Shown: positions 8,901 to 17,702 of the stretch, piece after piece
Position numbering within the stretch: position 1 is the stretch's first letter
How the letters are laid out: every line of letters starts with the position of its first letter
Source: Faucicola sp902506225
GTDB taxonomy: Bacteria > Pseudomonadota > Gammaproteobacteria > Pseudomonadales > Moraxellaceae
Reading direction: 5' to 3'
DNA length: 64,000 nucleotides
NCBI GenBank assembly: GCA_902506225.1
Contig: LR733345.1
Coordinates: forward strand, 2,480,001 to 2,544,000
Notes under the pieces: model-generated
The model's database searches: none
What the model was told of the DNA's origin: nothing
What the model saw: only the letters and a program-made list of their open reading frames with translations
Position numbers and translations under genes: made by a program

Positions 8901-11269
8901 TTCGTGATATTGACCCAGATCAATACTATCCTGTGTATGGTGATGCCTCTGCCAAAGGTTTTGATGCCCAGTCTAGCGAAAAATTCTACGTACGCTTAGA
9001 CAAAGGCCGCTCATTCGTGATGTATGGCGATATCAAAACCCATATCGACAACGAAGAAGGCTTATCATTGGGTCAATATGACCGTACCTTAACAGGTGCA
9101 AAAGCACACTACGAATCCGATAAAGCCAAAGTCACTGCCTTTGCGGCACAAACGAGCTCAAGCCAACATGTCACAGAAACGCGTGGTTTGGGTATCTCAG
9201 GTCCCTATCCGACTGGCGTTGACTTTGCTGATTTACTACTTAATAGCGAAACGGTTGAAGTCCTTGTACGTGACCGCAATAACCCAGGTACGATTATCTC
9301 TCGTCAAGCGCTCAACCGTTATAGCGACTACGATTTTGATAGTGTTAGCCATGCTATTTATCTACGCGCACCGATTGCTAGCACGGATATTGATGGCAAC
9401 CCCATTTATTTGCGCGTGACCGTTGAAGCGGATGATGTTGGTGAAGACTATACCATTGTCGGTACCGCTGGTAACTATCAGCTCAATAAACGAGTGAATA
9501 TTGGCGCAAGTTATGCCCAAAGTGATGACCCCACCAATAACGAAAAACTCTCAGGGGTGAATAGCGTTGTCAAATTTAACGATAAATTAAAACTAATCGC
9601 CGAGGTTGCCCATTATGATTCGGATAAAATCAATGACTCACTTGCATCAGCCATTAATGTTCAAAGCTTAAATTCAGAGACATCCGGTGATGCAGCGCGC
9701 GTTGAATTGACTTATAAAGACAAAGCACGTGATGCCAAATTGTATTACAACCAAGCCGATGAAGGCTTTACGCCTGCAACTTCACCCATTACTGCTGGGC
9801 GTACTGAGACTGGCTTGACGGTCAATAGCCGTATTAATGATAAAACCTTGCTAAAAGCTGAAGCCATTCAAACCAAAGACCACACCAATGACAGCCAACG
9901 TCAAGGTGCGACGGTCAGTATTGAGCGTAAACTCAGCAACATCTTGACAGGTGAATTAGGCATACGTTATTACGAAAAAGATGCAAAAGCGGCTTCTATC
10001 AATTACCAAGAAGTGGTCAATACAGATGCATTTAATCAATCATTGACTTCAAGCGTGACTAACAATGACAGCAATTATCAAGGTACGACGCTTCGTGGTA
10101 AATTGACTGCGGATTTACCAAGACTGAATAAATCAAAAGTGTTTGTCGAATATGAGCAGGATATTGATGATGCTAGCCGTAATGCGTGGAGTGTTGGTGG
10201 TGAAACGAGCCTATGGAATAAAGGTCGCCTATATGCGCGTCACGAATTGGCTTCAACCTTAATCGGTGATTATGGTCTAGATAGTACAGATGAACACCAA
10301 TCAACCATCATCGGGGTAGATGCCAACTATATGAAAGACGGTCAAGTCTTTAGTGAATACCGTGTCAAAGACGGCATATCCTCACGCGAATCCGAAGCGG
10401 CGATTGGCTTACGCAACAAATGGAAAGTGCAAGATGGCGTCTACGTCAATACGTCATTTGAACACCTTGAATCTATGCAAGGTGAGAGCGACAACACAGC
10501 AACAGCAGCAACGGTAGGTATTGACTACTTAGCCAGTGACAAATATAAAATGAGTGGGCGTGTTGAAAAACGTTGGGGCGTACAAACCGACACTTTGCTG
10601 ACTAGTTTTGGTTATGCCAACAAAATCAATGATGACGTTACCTTACTAGCCAAAAATATCTATTCGCTGCAACAAGATAATGAGCAAGATAAAAAGCGCA
10701 CTATTGATCGGTTCCAGTTGGGTGTGGCTTATCGTGACTACGATAACAACATCAGCGACCATCTAGCAAAAATTGAATATCGCTATGACAATAACGGTCT
10801 AGATGCAGATAGCCCTTACAAAAAAGAAACCTATATTGCTTCTTTACATAGCAACTATCATCCTGTACGCCGCTTGACTTTATCGGGTCATTACGCGGGT
10901 AAATACAATGAATTGACCATGGATGGCATCACCAGTGATAGCACCTCTCAAGTGTTATCCGCTCGCGCCATGTATGACATCAACGAACGTTGGGATGCGG
11001 GTATCCAAGCGGGTACCATGTGGAGCGATAATGACTCACGTAATTATTTAATCGGCGCCGAGGTGGGTTATACACCCATGGCAAATCTGTGGGTTTCTGC
11101 AGGTTACAACTTCAAAGGCTATCATGACGATGATATCGCCAGTGGCAGCGACAACCAACAAGGGGCGTATATCCGCTTACGTTTCAAATTTGACGAAGAT
11201 TTATTTAACAAAAAACGCCCTACCGTCAATAGCCGTATGATGCCAAACGGTGAGGTTACAACCAAATGA
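5999..11269 (+). CDS. Large Ig-like plus outer-membrane beta-barrel protein (1756 aa)
   Basis: This is a predicted outer-membrane protein with a long non-barrel N-terminal half. A signal peptide covers residues 1-35 (ALAANG). Beta-sandwich segments follow. A DUF11 unit lies near residues 328-455 (GDFVDYTIKVTNVGKTDAAD). A carboxypeptidase-regulatory or SdrD-B-like unit lies near 465-555 (GKVYADFNRDGIQ). A Cys-containing linker comes next, then an invasin-like Ig unit near 780-885 (EADGVSEYQIAIRLLD). From about residue 890 the sequence is alternating amphipathic strands with short turns, ending in YIRLRFKFDEDLF and a 20-residue polar tail. The ATG at 5999 is preferred over a GTG at 5918 because it sits directly before the signal peptide. 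Its stop overlaps the next start (ATGA). It may anchor or export the neighbouring secreted proteins, which is an inference. The GC content and codon use look like the neighbours. Confidence 0.75.
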   Translation: MTNHRHNSTRYHSLGKLGLLASSILLIQMNPALAANGRNIIQIDNTADANYVVDSHEGIVNAMKSNTTRVQAFSLPKYDITLTQPLTITIKPGNEVQWQNTLENTGTFDANVVVSFNTPNTLSNFQVYIDANNNGIIDSNETELQPTISIQAGEQIHLIVKALTSTELKDGDTVDVPITAVVQEDNTVQASATDSLVAIVPSIVYKDPTYQNNLSQTSAGQPVYIEVGLAYCNADPTQVDNVWLNVTSSKTGDTIRLKAVETGVNTGKYRISAPTELNANAIADAVIQTLDGDTLTAEADKCEGADGSNTGVISDKILTSINVNNTQTALSISKEANVKSAEIGDFVDYTIKVTNVGKTDAADVVVKDDLPLGFTYVKNSVRVDGQKYTQDFAQSGKYMTLGLNDLKVNETKKVTYRVVLGANAASGTGTNIAFAEGKNSLTGSVVQSPLAEAHVDVTAGVLNTDGIIIGKVYADFNRDGIQQKAQNELGVAGVRLYLEDGTFVVTDSEGKYSVYGMKAKTHVIKLDRTTLPRGVELVEQSNRNAGDPGSRFVDLKFGELHRADFAITDGIDSNDNQGHAALISDLQKRAKQIAIKNDALEQAIKKDLALEPAYTIDNNTNIEASGCKNPNIADGQINCESVITDKTAPIKKTGQLEVHPIAPVKAPDIEKALSTADDKRIEGVTADADFLNLTHNQRVDSTKIRVQIKAPKGASTQLLVNNHPVDASLMGKEVAWDKEGISGFDYYAVPLEHGNNTLTIRATDSTGKVVSSKSINLYAPNQIADITTRIHSQAIEADGVSEYQIAIRLLDTDHGQYAGSATITLDSDIGTIVSNDMDKDQAGVQALVNGGEALIAVRAPSNPGKGNLVVKAGNLQKIIPIQFVPQLRPMIAAGIVEGAISFNNLGSTIESVSNNDGFEQELRSLSGKDSDNTSTQGRAAFFLKGKVRGNMLLTMAYDSDKDKKDRLFRDIDPDQYYPVYGDASAKGFDAQSSEKFYVRLDKGRSFVMYGDIKTHIDNEEGLSLGQYDRTLTGAKAHYESDKAKVTAFAAQTSSSQHVTETRGLGISGPYPTGVDFADLLLNSETVEVLVRDRNNPGTIISRQALNRYSDYDFDSVSHAIYLRAPIASTDIDGNPIYLRVTVEADDVGEDYTIVGTAGNYQLNKRVNIGASYAQSDDPTNNEKLSGVNSVVKFNDKLKLIAEVAHYDSDKINDSLASAINVQSLNSETSGDAARVELTYKDKARDAKLYYNQADEGFTPATSPITAGRTETGLTVNSRINDKTLLKAEAIQTKDHTNDSQRQGATVSIERKLSNILTGELGIRYYEKDAKAASINYQEVVNTDAFNQSLTSSVTNNDSNYQGTTLRGKLTADLPRLNKSKVFVEYEQDIDDASRNAWSVGGETSLWNKGRLYARHELASTLIGDYGLDSTDEHQSTIIGVDANYMKDGQVFSEYRVKDGISSRESEAAIGLRNKWKVQDGVYVNTSFEHLESMQGESDNTATAATVGIDYLASDKYKMSGRVEKRWGVQTDTLLTSFGYANKINDDVTLLAKNIYSLQQDNEQDKKRTIDRFQLGVAYRDYDNNISDHLAKIEYRYDNNGLDADSPYKKETYIASLHSNYHPVRRLTLSGHYAGKYNELTMDGITSDSTSQVLSARAMYDINERWDAGIQAGTMWSDNDSRNYLIGAEVGYTPMANLWVSAGYNFKGYHDDDIASGSDNQQGAYIRLRFKFDEDLFNKKRPTVNSRMMPNGEVTTK

Positions 11270-12141
11270 AAGTAATTTTTATTCAATCAAGCGTAGCAGC
11301 TTCGACTCAGTTATCAAAAATACGCTTGTCATTACTGAGTCTGATAGTGATGACTGGTTTGGCTGCTAACACCGCAAATGCGGCATTAGCAAGTCAGGTT
11401 TTGCCAGTCAAATATCACGCAGGACAATACTGCCCTAGCGATATGAAAGCATTTGTACCAAAAGGCACGGCTCACAAGAATTTTGTTGCGGATATTTCTT
11501 GTATGCGTCAGCAGCTGCAAGCCTATCAAGCGGAGCACCAGCCAATCAATACTCGCTTTCAAGCTTATAAAGCCGATGCATGGCTAAGCTATGTGGGACA
11601 TGAAGATAGTGAAGCAAGCTTGACTAAAGCCGGTCATTATGCGCTGAACGAAGCATTGAGTATCCTTGAAGCGCTAAAAACCAACCAAGTTGACAAACTG
11701 CCTTTGACAGCAGACATTCCGCCTACATCAGGTTTACAGCGTCCCGATCTTTGGGCAAGTCTGTTGACCATTAAACAAACGCCTGCATTCGCCCCGCTCG
11801 TCAAAACGGTAGCCGATAGTGAAGTCAAACTTATTTGGGCAGAAGCAGAATTTTGTGAGTTTGGTTGGCGCCATTCTCGCGAGCACTATAATACTGTTGA
11901 CCGCTGGGTCGCTACGGCTGAATTAACCGCCTTAAATACGTCGGGTGTGGATAAACAAAGCTTTAATGCGTTAAAAACCCAGTATTTGGCGCGCTTAAAG
12001 CCGCTTGCTGCCACTAAAAATAGTAAAGAAAGTTGCCGTGGCGCTGTGTTACCTTATATCGAGCTACCCAAAGTTGGCATGGCTGAACCCAGCCCGCAAA
12101 CTTTGACACTGCCTGTTGTACCTGTTGCGTCCTCTCATTGA
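11266..12141 (+). CDS. Periplasmic protein resembling the N-terminal half of OmpA-family partners (291 aa)
   Basis: The function is unknown. The start overlaps the barrel gene's stop by four bases (ATGA), which indicates translational coupling. A long n-region and a hydrophobic core (LSLLSLIVMTGLAANTANA) form a signal peptide cleaved near residue 40. The mature part is mostly helical, with Cys in CPSD, ISCM, EFCEFGW and SCRG. From memory, similar text (a YKADAWLSY-like start and EVKLIWAEAEFCE) forms the N-terminal part of OmpA-family proteins next to DUF11 genes in Moraxellaceae. Here no OmpA peptidoglycan-binding motif is found and the protein ends in a Pro/Val tail. The gene may therefore be a truncated relative. 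A relic barrel end lies just downstream. Confidence 0.65.
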   Translation: MKVIFIQSSVAASTQLSKIRLSLLSLIVMTGLAANTANAALASQVLPVKYHAGQYCPSDMKAFVPKGTAHKNFVADISCMRQQLQAYQAEHQPINTRFQAYKADAWLSYVGHEDSEASLTKAGHYALNEALSILEALKTNQVDKLPLTADIPPTSGLQRPDLWASLLTIKQTPAFAPLVKTVADSEVKLIWAEAEFCEFGWRHSREHYNTVDRWVATAELTALNTSGVDKQSFNALKTQYLARLKPLAATKNSKESCRGAVLPYIELPKVGMAEPSPQTLTLPVVPVASSH

Positions 12142-12164
12142 ATTCAACACTGCGTTCAAACCTG

Positions 12165-12339
12165 CCATTATACAATTTCTCTGGCTATTCAGATAAGGAC
12201 TTAGTTGATAGCGACACCACTACTCAAGGGCCTTATGTACGTACGCCTACGCTTTAAGTTTGATGAAAATTTATTTAATAAGAAACGCTCGGCACCTAAC
12301 CAGCTTGCCATAGCTGATGAGCAATTTACCGTTAAATAA
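12165..12339 (+). pseudogene. Relic of a second beta-barrel C-terminus
   Basis: Frame 12165-12257 reads YNFSGYSDKDLVDSD and then QGPYVR. After a one-base frameshift near 12243 the text continues LRFKFDENLFNKKRS and runs to a TAA at 12337-12339. This matches the C-terminus of the intact barrel gene (YNFKGYHDDDIASGSD, QGAYIR, LRFKFDEDLFNKKR) with clear divergence, so it is a paralogue and not a fresh duplication. It has no start or signal peptide. It marks an old gene duplication and deletion at the edge of the surface locus. Confidence 0.8.
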
Positions 12340-12340
12340 A

Positions 12341-13594
12341 CTAACCAAATAATTTATCTGTTCTTGGCAAAGTTAAGATAGGCGCATAACTCGCTACAAA
12401 TACCAAGAAGGCGACAATCCAAAACGCTTGAGCCATTGCCAGCGTAGCAAAGTAATAATCAGGCAGTATCCAACCCAATACCACCCTCGCCAACCAAGCC
12501 ATCGTCATGCTAATAAAAATGACAGTAACGGTTTTGGGCGGCTGATGGATATTACGTCCGGTATGACCCAAAGACACCCGCGACATCATTGCCAGTGTCA
12601 TTAGCCCAATACCTGATATCACAACGGCATGCATCGCTAAGCTGTGATTGATGATACCAAAAGGGACTAATACAAATAGGAAAAACCCAATCACCATACC
12701 AAAAAAGCTTAGCCAAAGTGACCACAGTAGTGGTTTTGACCAAATTTCTGGCAAATACCAGTTTTTAAGTCGTATTAAATTGCTGATCGCAATGACTAGC
12801 GCTGCCGTACCGCTGGCACACACTGCCCAACGATAGCCCGTTAGAAACACATCACTCAGCATAAAGGCAAAAAATCCTAACAGACTGAGCTGATCCAGCA
12901 AATCAGAATTTTTAACTTTCTGTCGTACTTCCCCACCCGTAGCTATCCCATGTTCAATAAACATTGGCATCACGCGTCTACCGATGGTAAGCACCACGCC
13001 AACAATCAAATACAACCCAAATAACAGGCTCATATGCATGCCATTATTATTTTGGGTAAATAGCGCAACATAAAACCAAACCTGTCCGATGAATAATAAA
13101 AGCAACTTAGCCACGATACCGATTTGGCGTTTTTGCCGAACGCGATAAATCGGTAAGATAACAAAAGAGGCGCTTAATAACCAAAATATGATATCACTCG
13201 CAGCCGCTATCAGCGTGCCGGTGTTGATATTGATGCCGTTGGCCAAAAATAACACTCGAGCCAACGCCCAAGGTACAAAAATTACCAACAACTTATAACC
13301 ATAAGGCATAGACTGCTGAGTCCAAGCTTTCACGGCGGTCAACAAAAACCCTGCAATCACTGCCAGTGCGTAACCATACAACATCTCATGACCGTGCCAG
13401 TAAAACGGCATCATCTGATGCGTACCATCAAATGCAAATCGTGTGACAAATGTCAAGTGCGACCATTTTAGCATCGTCAAAATTGCAAAAATCGCCGCAC
13501 CTAAAAAGAAAATGCGAAAGCCTAAATTGAGTACAGGATGGGGAGAATAAGGGGGTTTGTTAGGTAATCTGATTTGTTGCATGGCTATGCTCAC
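12341..13594 (-). CDS. nnrS: NnrS family heme/copper membrane protein
   Basis: NnrS proteins are polytopic inner-membrane proteins linked to nitric oxide stress and denitrification; their biochemical role is not settled. This 417-aa protein has about 12 hydrophobic segments. It also has the family features GFRIFFLGAA near residue 25, a WHGHEMLYGYA segment near residue 66 (His candidates for metal or heme), and a later FIEHGIATGGEV loop. The stop lies two bases from the end of the barrel relic, in convergent orientation. An internal ATG (MQQIRL) four codons in could be the real start. No denitrification genes are seen nearby, so the role here is probably NO tolerance. Confidence 0.88.
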   Translation of the reverse strand: MSIAMQQIRLPNKPPYSPHPVLNLGFRIFFLGAAIFAILTMLKWSHLTFVTRFAFDGTHQMMPFYWHGHEMLYGYALAVIAGFLLTAVKAWTQQSMPYGYKLLVIFVPWALARVLFLANGININTGTLIAAASDIIFWLLSASFVILPIYRVRQKRQIGIVAKLLLLFIGQVWFYVALFTQNNNGMHMSLLFGLYLIVGVVLTIGRRVMPMFIEHGIATGGEVRQKVKNSDLLDQLSLLGFFAFMLSDVFLTGYRWAVCASGTAALVIAISNLIRLKNWYLPEIWSKPLLWSLWLSFFGMVIGFFLFVLVPFGIINHSLAMHAVVISGIGLMTLAMMSRVSLGHTGRNIHQPPKTVTVIFISMTMAWLARVVLGWILPDYYFATLAMAQAFWIVAFLVFVASYAPILTLPRTDKLFG

Positions 13595-13801
13595 TTATTA
13601 GGGCAACCATCGTTTTAACATTTATTTAAAATATATATTATAGCAAAGTGTAAATGAGAATAGCCGTTAACTTACATATTAAAGATTAACGCTATTTTCA
13701 TTCTCTCTGCCTCATGCTTTTATACACAAATTAGGTTTTAGCTAAAATTTTCATTCAACAGGTTATTCCACAAATCTAACGATTGAGCGACGACAAAATG
13801 T

Positions 13802-13807
13802 TATAAT
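13802..13807 (+). promoter_or_regulatory. Candidate -10 element of metH
   Basis: A perfect TATAAT lies 50 bases before the metH ATG. There is no well-placed -35 (TTGAGC lies only 13 bases upstream). No cobalamin or SAM riboswitch structure was recognised in the short leader. Confidence 0.4.
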
Positions 13808-13857
13808 CGAATTATTAACAGATACCTATGACAATTTGAATCAGGACAAGCCTTTCG

Positions 13858-16800
13858 ATGAGCATTAGTACCAGTAACGCACCTACCAGTCACAAACCCC
13901 ACGACCCAGCCAATTTTCAACTCACACCCCCTGCCAATTTTCCGTTCAAAGCCATACAAGCGACTAACAAAGTCCGTTTAGCTGACCTGTTAAAGCAGCG
14001 GATTTTATTCCTTGACGGCGCGATGGGAACAGAAATCCAAAACTATAAACTCATCGAGGCAGACTACCGTGGTGAGCGATTTGCCAACTTTGGACGTGAT
14101 GTCAAAGGCAACAATGACTTATTGGTACTGACCCAGCCGCATATTATCCGTGATATTCACCGCTCGTATCTTGAGGCAGGCGCAGATATCATTGAAACCA
14201 ACAGTTTTAATGGCACGCAAATTTCGATGGCAGATTACGGCATGGAAAATCTCGCTTATGAGATTAACAAATCTGCCGCCGCCCTCGCCCGCCAAGTGTG
14301 TGATGAAGTCACTGCGACAAACCCAGACAAACCTCGGTTTGTCGCAGGGGTGATTGGTCCCACCTCTCGCACTTGCTCGATTTCACCCGATGTCAATGAC
14401 CCGGCGTTTCGTAACGTCACCTTTGATGAACTGGTTGATAACTACACTGAGGCGACTTACGCTTTGATTGAAGGCGGTGCCGATATCATCTTGATAGAAA
14501 CCGTGTTCGATACCCTAAACGCCAAAGCAGCGATTTTTGCGGTGACGGGCGTGTTCGAGACCATTGGGTTTGAATTGCCGATTATGATTTCGGGCACCAT
14601 TACCGATGCGTCGGGACGTACGCTGTCGGGGCAAACTGCCGAAGCATTTTATAATTCAATCCGCCACGCCAAGCCGATTTCGATTGGGTTTAACTGTGCG
14701 CTGGGGGCAGATGCGTTAAAGCCGCATATCAAAACCTTGTCGGATGTGTGCGAAACTTTTGTCTCCGCTCACCCCAATGCAGGCTTGCCCAACGAGTTTG
14801 GCGAATATGACGAAACGCCTGAGCAAACTGCCACCATGGTTGCCGACTATGCCAAATCTGGCTTGGTCAATATCGTGGGCGGCTGCTGCGGTACCACCCC
14901 CAAGCATATCGCCAAAATTGTCGAGATGACGTCACCCTTTGCCCCACGCCAGCTGCCAGACTACAAGCCAGCTTGCCGATTGTCGGGACTCGAAGCGTTT
15001 AACATCACCCGTGATAGCCTGTTTGTCAATGTCGGTGAACGTACCAATGTCACAGGCTCAAAGAAGTTTTTGCGTCTCATCAAAAACGAAGAATACACCG
15101 AAGCGTTGGACGTGGCTCGTGACCAAGTCGAAGGCGGCGCCCAAATCGTTGATATCAACATGGATGAAGCCATGCTAGATAGCAAGGCGGCGATGATTCA
15201 CTTTGTCAATTTGGTTGCCAGTGAACCAGATATCAGCCGTGTACCGCTGATGATTGACTCGTCAAAATGGGACATCATCGAAGCGGGTCTTAAATGCACA
15301 CAAGGCAAATCTGTGGTCAATTCGATCTCGTTAAAAGAAGGCAAGACAGAGTTTGTGCAAAAAGCCAAGCTATGTCAGCGTTATGGGGCAGCGATTATCG
15401 TCATGGCGTTTGATGAAGATGGACAGGCGGACAGCTTTGAGCGTAAAATCGAAATCTGCAAACGCTCATACGATATTTTAGTTGATGAAGTCGGTTTTCC
15501 GAGTGAAGACATCATCTTTGACCCCAATATTTTTGCCGTCGCCACGGGGATTGAAGAGCATAACAACTACGGCTTAGACTTTATCAACGCCACCCGATGG
15601 ATTACCGACAATTTGCCCAACGCCATGGTCTCAGGCGGTGTGTCGAATGTGTCGTTCTCATTTCGTGGCAATCCCATTCGTGAAGCCATTCACGCCGTGT
15701 TCTTGTACCATGCTATCAAAAACGGCATGACCATGGGGATTGTCAACCCAGCCATGCTAGAGCTGTATGACGATATCGAGCCAGACGCTAGAAACGCCAT
15801 TGAAGACGTGATTTTGAACCGCAACCAAGGCGAGTCAGGTCAAGACGCCACCGACCATTTGATGCAAGTGGCAGAAAACTATTTAAGCGGTAAGAAAAAA
15901 GACAGCACTGTCGATTTGTCATGGCGTGAATTGCCCGTAGAAAAACGCATTGAACATGCGCTAGTCAAAGGGGTAACCACCTATATCAATGAAGACACCG
16001 AAGAAGCACGGCTAAAATTCCCGCGCCCCTTAGACGTCATCGAAGGACCTTTGATGGACGGTATGAACGTGGTCGGTGACTTGTTTGGGGCAGGCAAAAT
16101 GTTCCTACCGCAAGTGGTAAAATCCGCTCGGGTGATGAAGCAAGCGGTAGCATGGCTTAATCCGTATATCGAAAAAGAAAAAGTTGCAGGCGAAACCAAA
16201 GGCAAAGTGCTCATGGCAACGGTGAAAGGCGATGTGCATGACATCGGCAAAAACATCGTCGGCGTGGTGCTCGGCTGTAATGGCTATGACATCATCGACT
16301 TAGGTGTGATGGTGCCTTGTGAAAAAATCCTACAAGTCGCCAAAGATGAAAACGTCGATATCATCGGCTTGTCAGGCTTGATTACCCCAAGCCTTGATGA
16401 AATGGTGTATGTCGCCAAACAAATGCAGGAGCAAGGCTTTAATCTGCCCCTACTGATTGGCGGTGCGACGACTTCAAAAGCCCATACCGCGGTAAAAATC
16501 GAGCCCAACTATCAAAACGATGCGGTTGTCTATGTTGCCGATGCCAGCCGCGCAGTAGGCGTAGCGACGACCTTACTATCCAAAGAAAAACGCGTCGATT
16601 TTATCAACGAGCTGCGTCAAGAGTATGGCGAAGTCCGTGAACGCCTTGCCAATCGCCAACCCAAAGCGGCAAAGCTGTCGTATGCCGAATCGATTGAACA
16701 CGGTTTCCAATACGACTGGGCGAACTACACGCCGCCTAAGCCCAACCAACTAGGACAAGTCATTTTGGACGATTATCCGTTACAAAATTTATTGCCCTAT

Positions 16801-17625
16801 ATCGACTGGACACCTTTCTTTATCTCTTGGGGATTGGTCGGCAAATATCCCAAAATCTTTGACGATAACATCGTCGGGGAGGAAGCCAAAGACTTATTTG
16901 CCAATGCCCAAGCCATGATTGACAAATTAATCAAGGAAAAATTGGTCACAGCTAAAGCGGTGTTTAAACTAAGCCCTGCCCAACGCCCAAGCTCAGACAC
17001 GGTGCAGGTACTCGATGAGCAAGGCCATGTCACGCATACCTTTGAGCATTTACGCCAGCAGTCTGATAAAGCCAGTGGTAAACCTAATTACAGCCTAGCG
17101 GACTTTATCAGTCCTGAAAAAACCGATTATCTCGGTGGTTTTACCGTGTCATTGTTTGGGGCAGAAGAATTGGCAAACGACTATAAAGCGAAAGGCGATG
17201 ATTATAGTGCCATCATGGTACAGGCGCTTTGCGACCGCTTTGCTGAGGCATTTGCCGAGCATTTGCACGAGTTGATTCGTAAGCAATATTGGGGCTATCA
17301 ATCCGATGAAAATCTCACCAATGATGAACTCATCAAAGAAAAATATGTCGGTATTCGCCCTGCGCCGGGTTATCCTGCCTGCCCTGATCATACCGAAAAA
17401 GGCAAGCTGTTTGACTGGCTCGATACCACCAACGCCATTGGGACGTATTTGACGGAAAGCTATGCGATGTACCCTGCGTCTAGTGTGAGTGGGTTTTATT
17501 ATAGCCACCCAGAGAGTGATTATTTTAATGTCGGTAAAATCAGTCAAGACCAGTTGGAAGATTATGCTAGACGTAAGGGTTGGGATAAAGCTACCGCAGA
17601 AAAGTGGCTAAATCCGAATTTGTAA
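13858..17625 (+). CDS. metH: Cobalamin-dependent methionine synthase
   Basis: MetH transfers a methyl group from 5-methyltetrahydrofolate to homocysteine through a cobalamin cofactor, the last step of methionine synthesis. All four modules are present in 1255 residues. The homocysteine domain holds zinc ligands C280 (FNCALGA) and C343/C344 (GGCCGTT). The pterin-binding domain starts near residue 388 (FVNVGERTNVTGS). The B12 cap and B12 domain contain DVHDIGKN, with H794 as the axial ligand. The C-terminal SAM-binding activation domain includes RPAPGYPACPDH. The N-terminus is about 30 residues longer than in E. coli and is Pro/Asn-rich. AGGA precedes the ATG by 12 bases. It stands alone with its own terminator, so vitamin B12 must be made elsewhere or imported. 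Confidence 0.97.
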   Translation: MSISTSNAPTSHKPHDPANFQLTPPANFPFKAIQATNKVRLADLLKQRILFLDGAMGTEIQNYKLIEADYRGERFANFGRDVKGNNDLLVLTQPHIIRDIHRSYLEAGADIIETNSFNGTQISMADYGMENLAYEINKSAAALARQVCDEVTATNPDKPRFVAGVIGPTSRTCSISPDVNDPAFRNVTFDELVDNYTEATYALIEGGADIILIETVFDTLNAKAAIFAVTGVFETIGFELPIMISGTITDASGRTLSGQTAEAFYNSIRHAKPISIGFNCALGADALKPHIKTLSDVCETFVSAHPNAGLPNEFGEYDETPEQTATMVADYAKSGLVNIVGGCCGTTPKHIAKIVEMTSPFAPRQLPDYKPACRLSGLEAFNITRDSLFVNVGERTNVTGSKKFLRLIKNEEYTEALDVARDQVEGGAQIVDINMDEAMLDSKAAMIHFVNLVASEPDISRVPLMIDSSKWDIIEAGLKCTQGKSVVNSISLKEGKTEFVQKAKLCQRYGAAIIVMAFDEDGQADSFERKIEICKRSYDILVDEVGFPSEDIIFDPNIFAVATGIEEHNNYGLDFINATRWITDNLPNAMVSGGVSNVSFSFRGNPIREAIHAVFLYHAIKNGMTMGIVNPAMLELYDDIEPDARNAIEDVILNRNQGESGQDATDHLMQVAENYLSGKKKDSTVDLSWRELPVEKRIEHALVKGVTTYINEDTEEARLKFPRPLDVIEGPLMDGMNVVGDLFGAGKMFLPQVVKSARVMKQAVAWLNPYIEKEKVAGETKGKVLMATVKGDVHDIGKNIVGVVLGCNGYDIIDLGVMVPCEKILQVAKDENVDIIGLSGLITPSLDEMVYVAKQMQEQGFNLPLLIGGATTSKAHTAVKIEPNYQNDAVVYVADASRAVGVATTLLSKEKRVDFINELRQEYGEVRERLANRQPKAAKLSYAESIEHGFQYDWANYTPPKPNQLGQVILDDYPLQNLLPYIDWTPFFISWGLVGKYPKIFDDNIVGEEAKDLFANAQAMIDKLIKEKLVTAKAVFKLSPAQRPSSDTVQVLDEQGHVTHTFEHLRQQSDKASGKPNYSLADFISPEKTDYLGGFTVSLFGAEELANDYKAKGDDYSAIMVQALCDRFAEAFAEHLHELIRKQYWGYQSDENLTNDELIKEKYVGIRPAPGYPACPDHTEKGKLFDWLDTTNAIGTYLTESYAMYPASSVSGFYYSHPESDYFNVGKISQDQLEDYARRKGWDKATAEKWLNPNL

Positions 17626-17641
17626 TTTAAAGTTAAAGCTA

Positions 17642-17673
17642 AAAAAACGACAATCTCATGGTTGTCGTTTTTT
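17642..17673 (+). terminator. Terminator of metH
   Basis: AAAAAACGACAA / TTGTCGTTTTTT forms a perfect 12-bp stem with an 8-base loop and a terminal T-run, 17 bases after the metH stop. Confidence 0.88.
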
Positions 17674-17702
17674 ATCGCTTGGTGTTAATTAGCGCATATA
17701 TC

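Noticed and set aside
13620..13857. Cobalamin riboswitch before metH
   Set aside because: The leader is short and no B12-box-like text was recognised; only a TATAAT and a weak ribosome site are visible.
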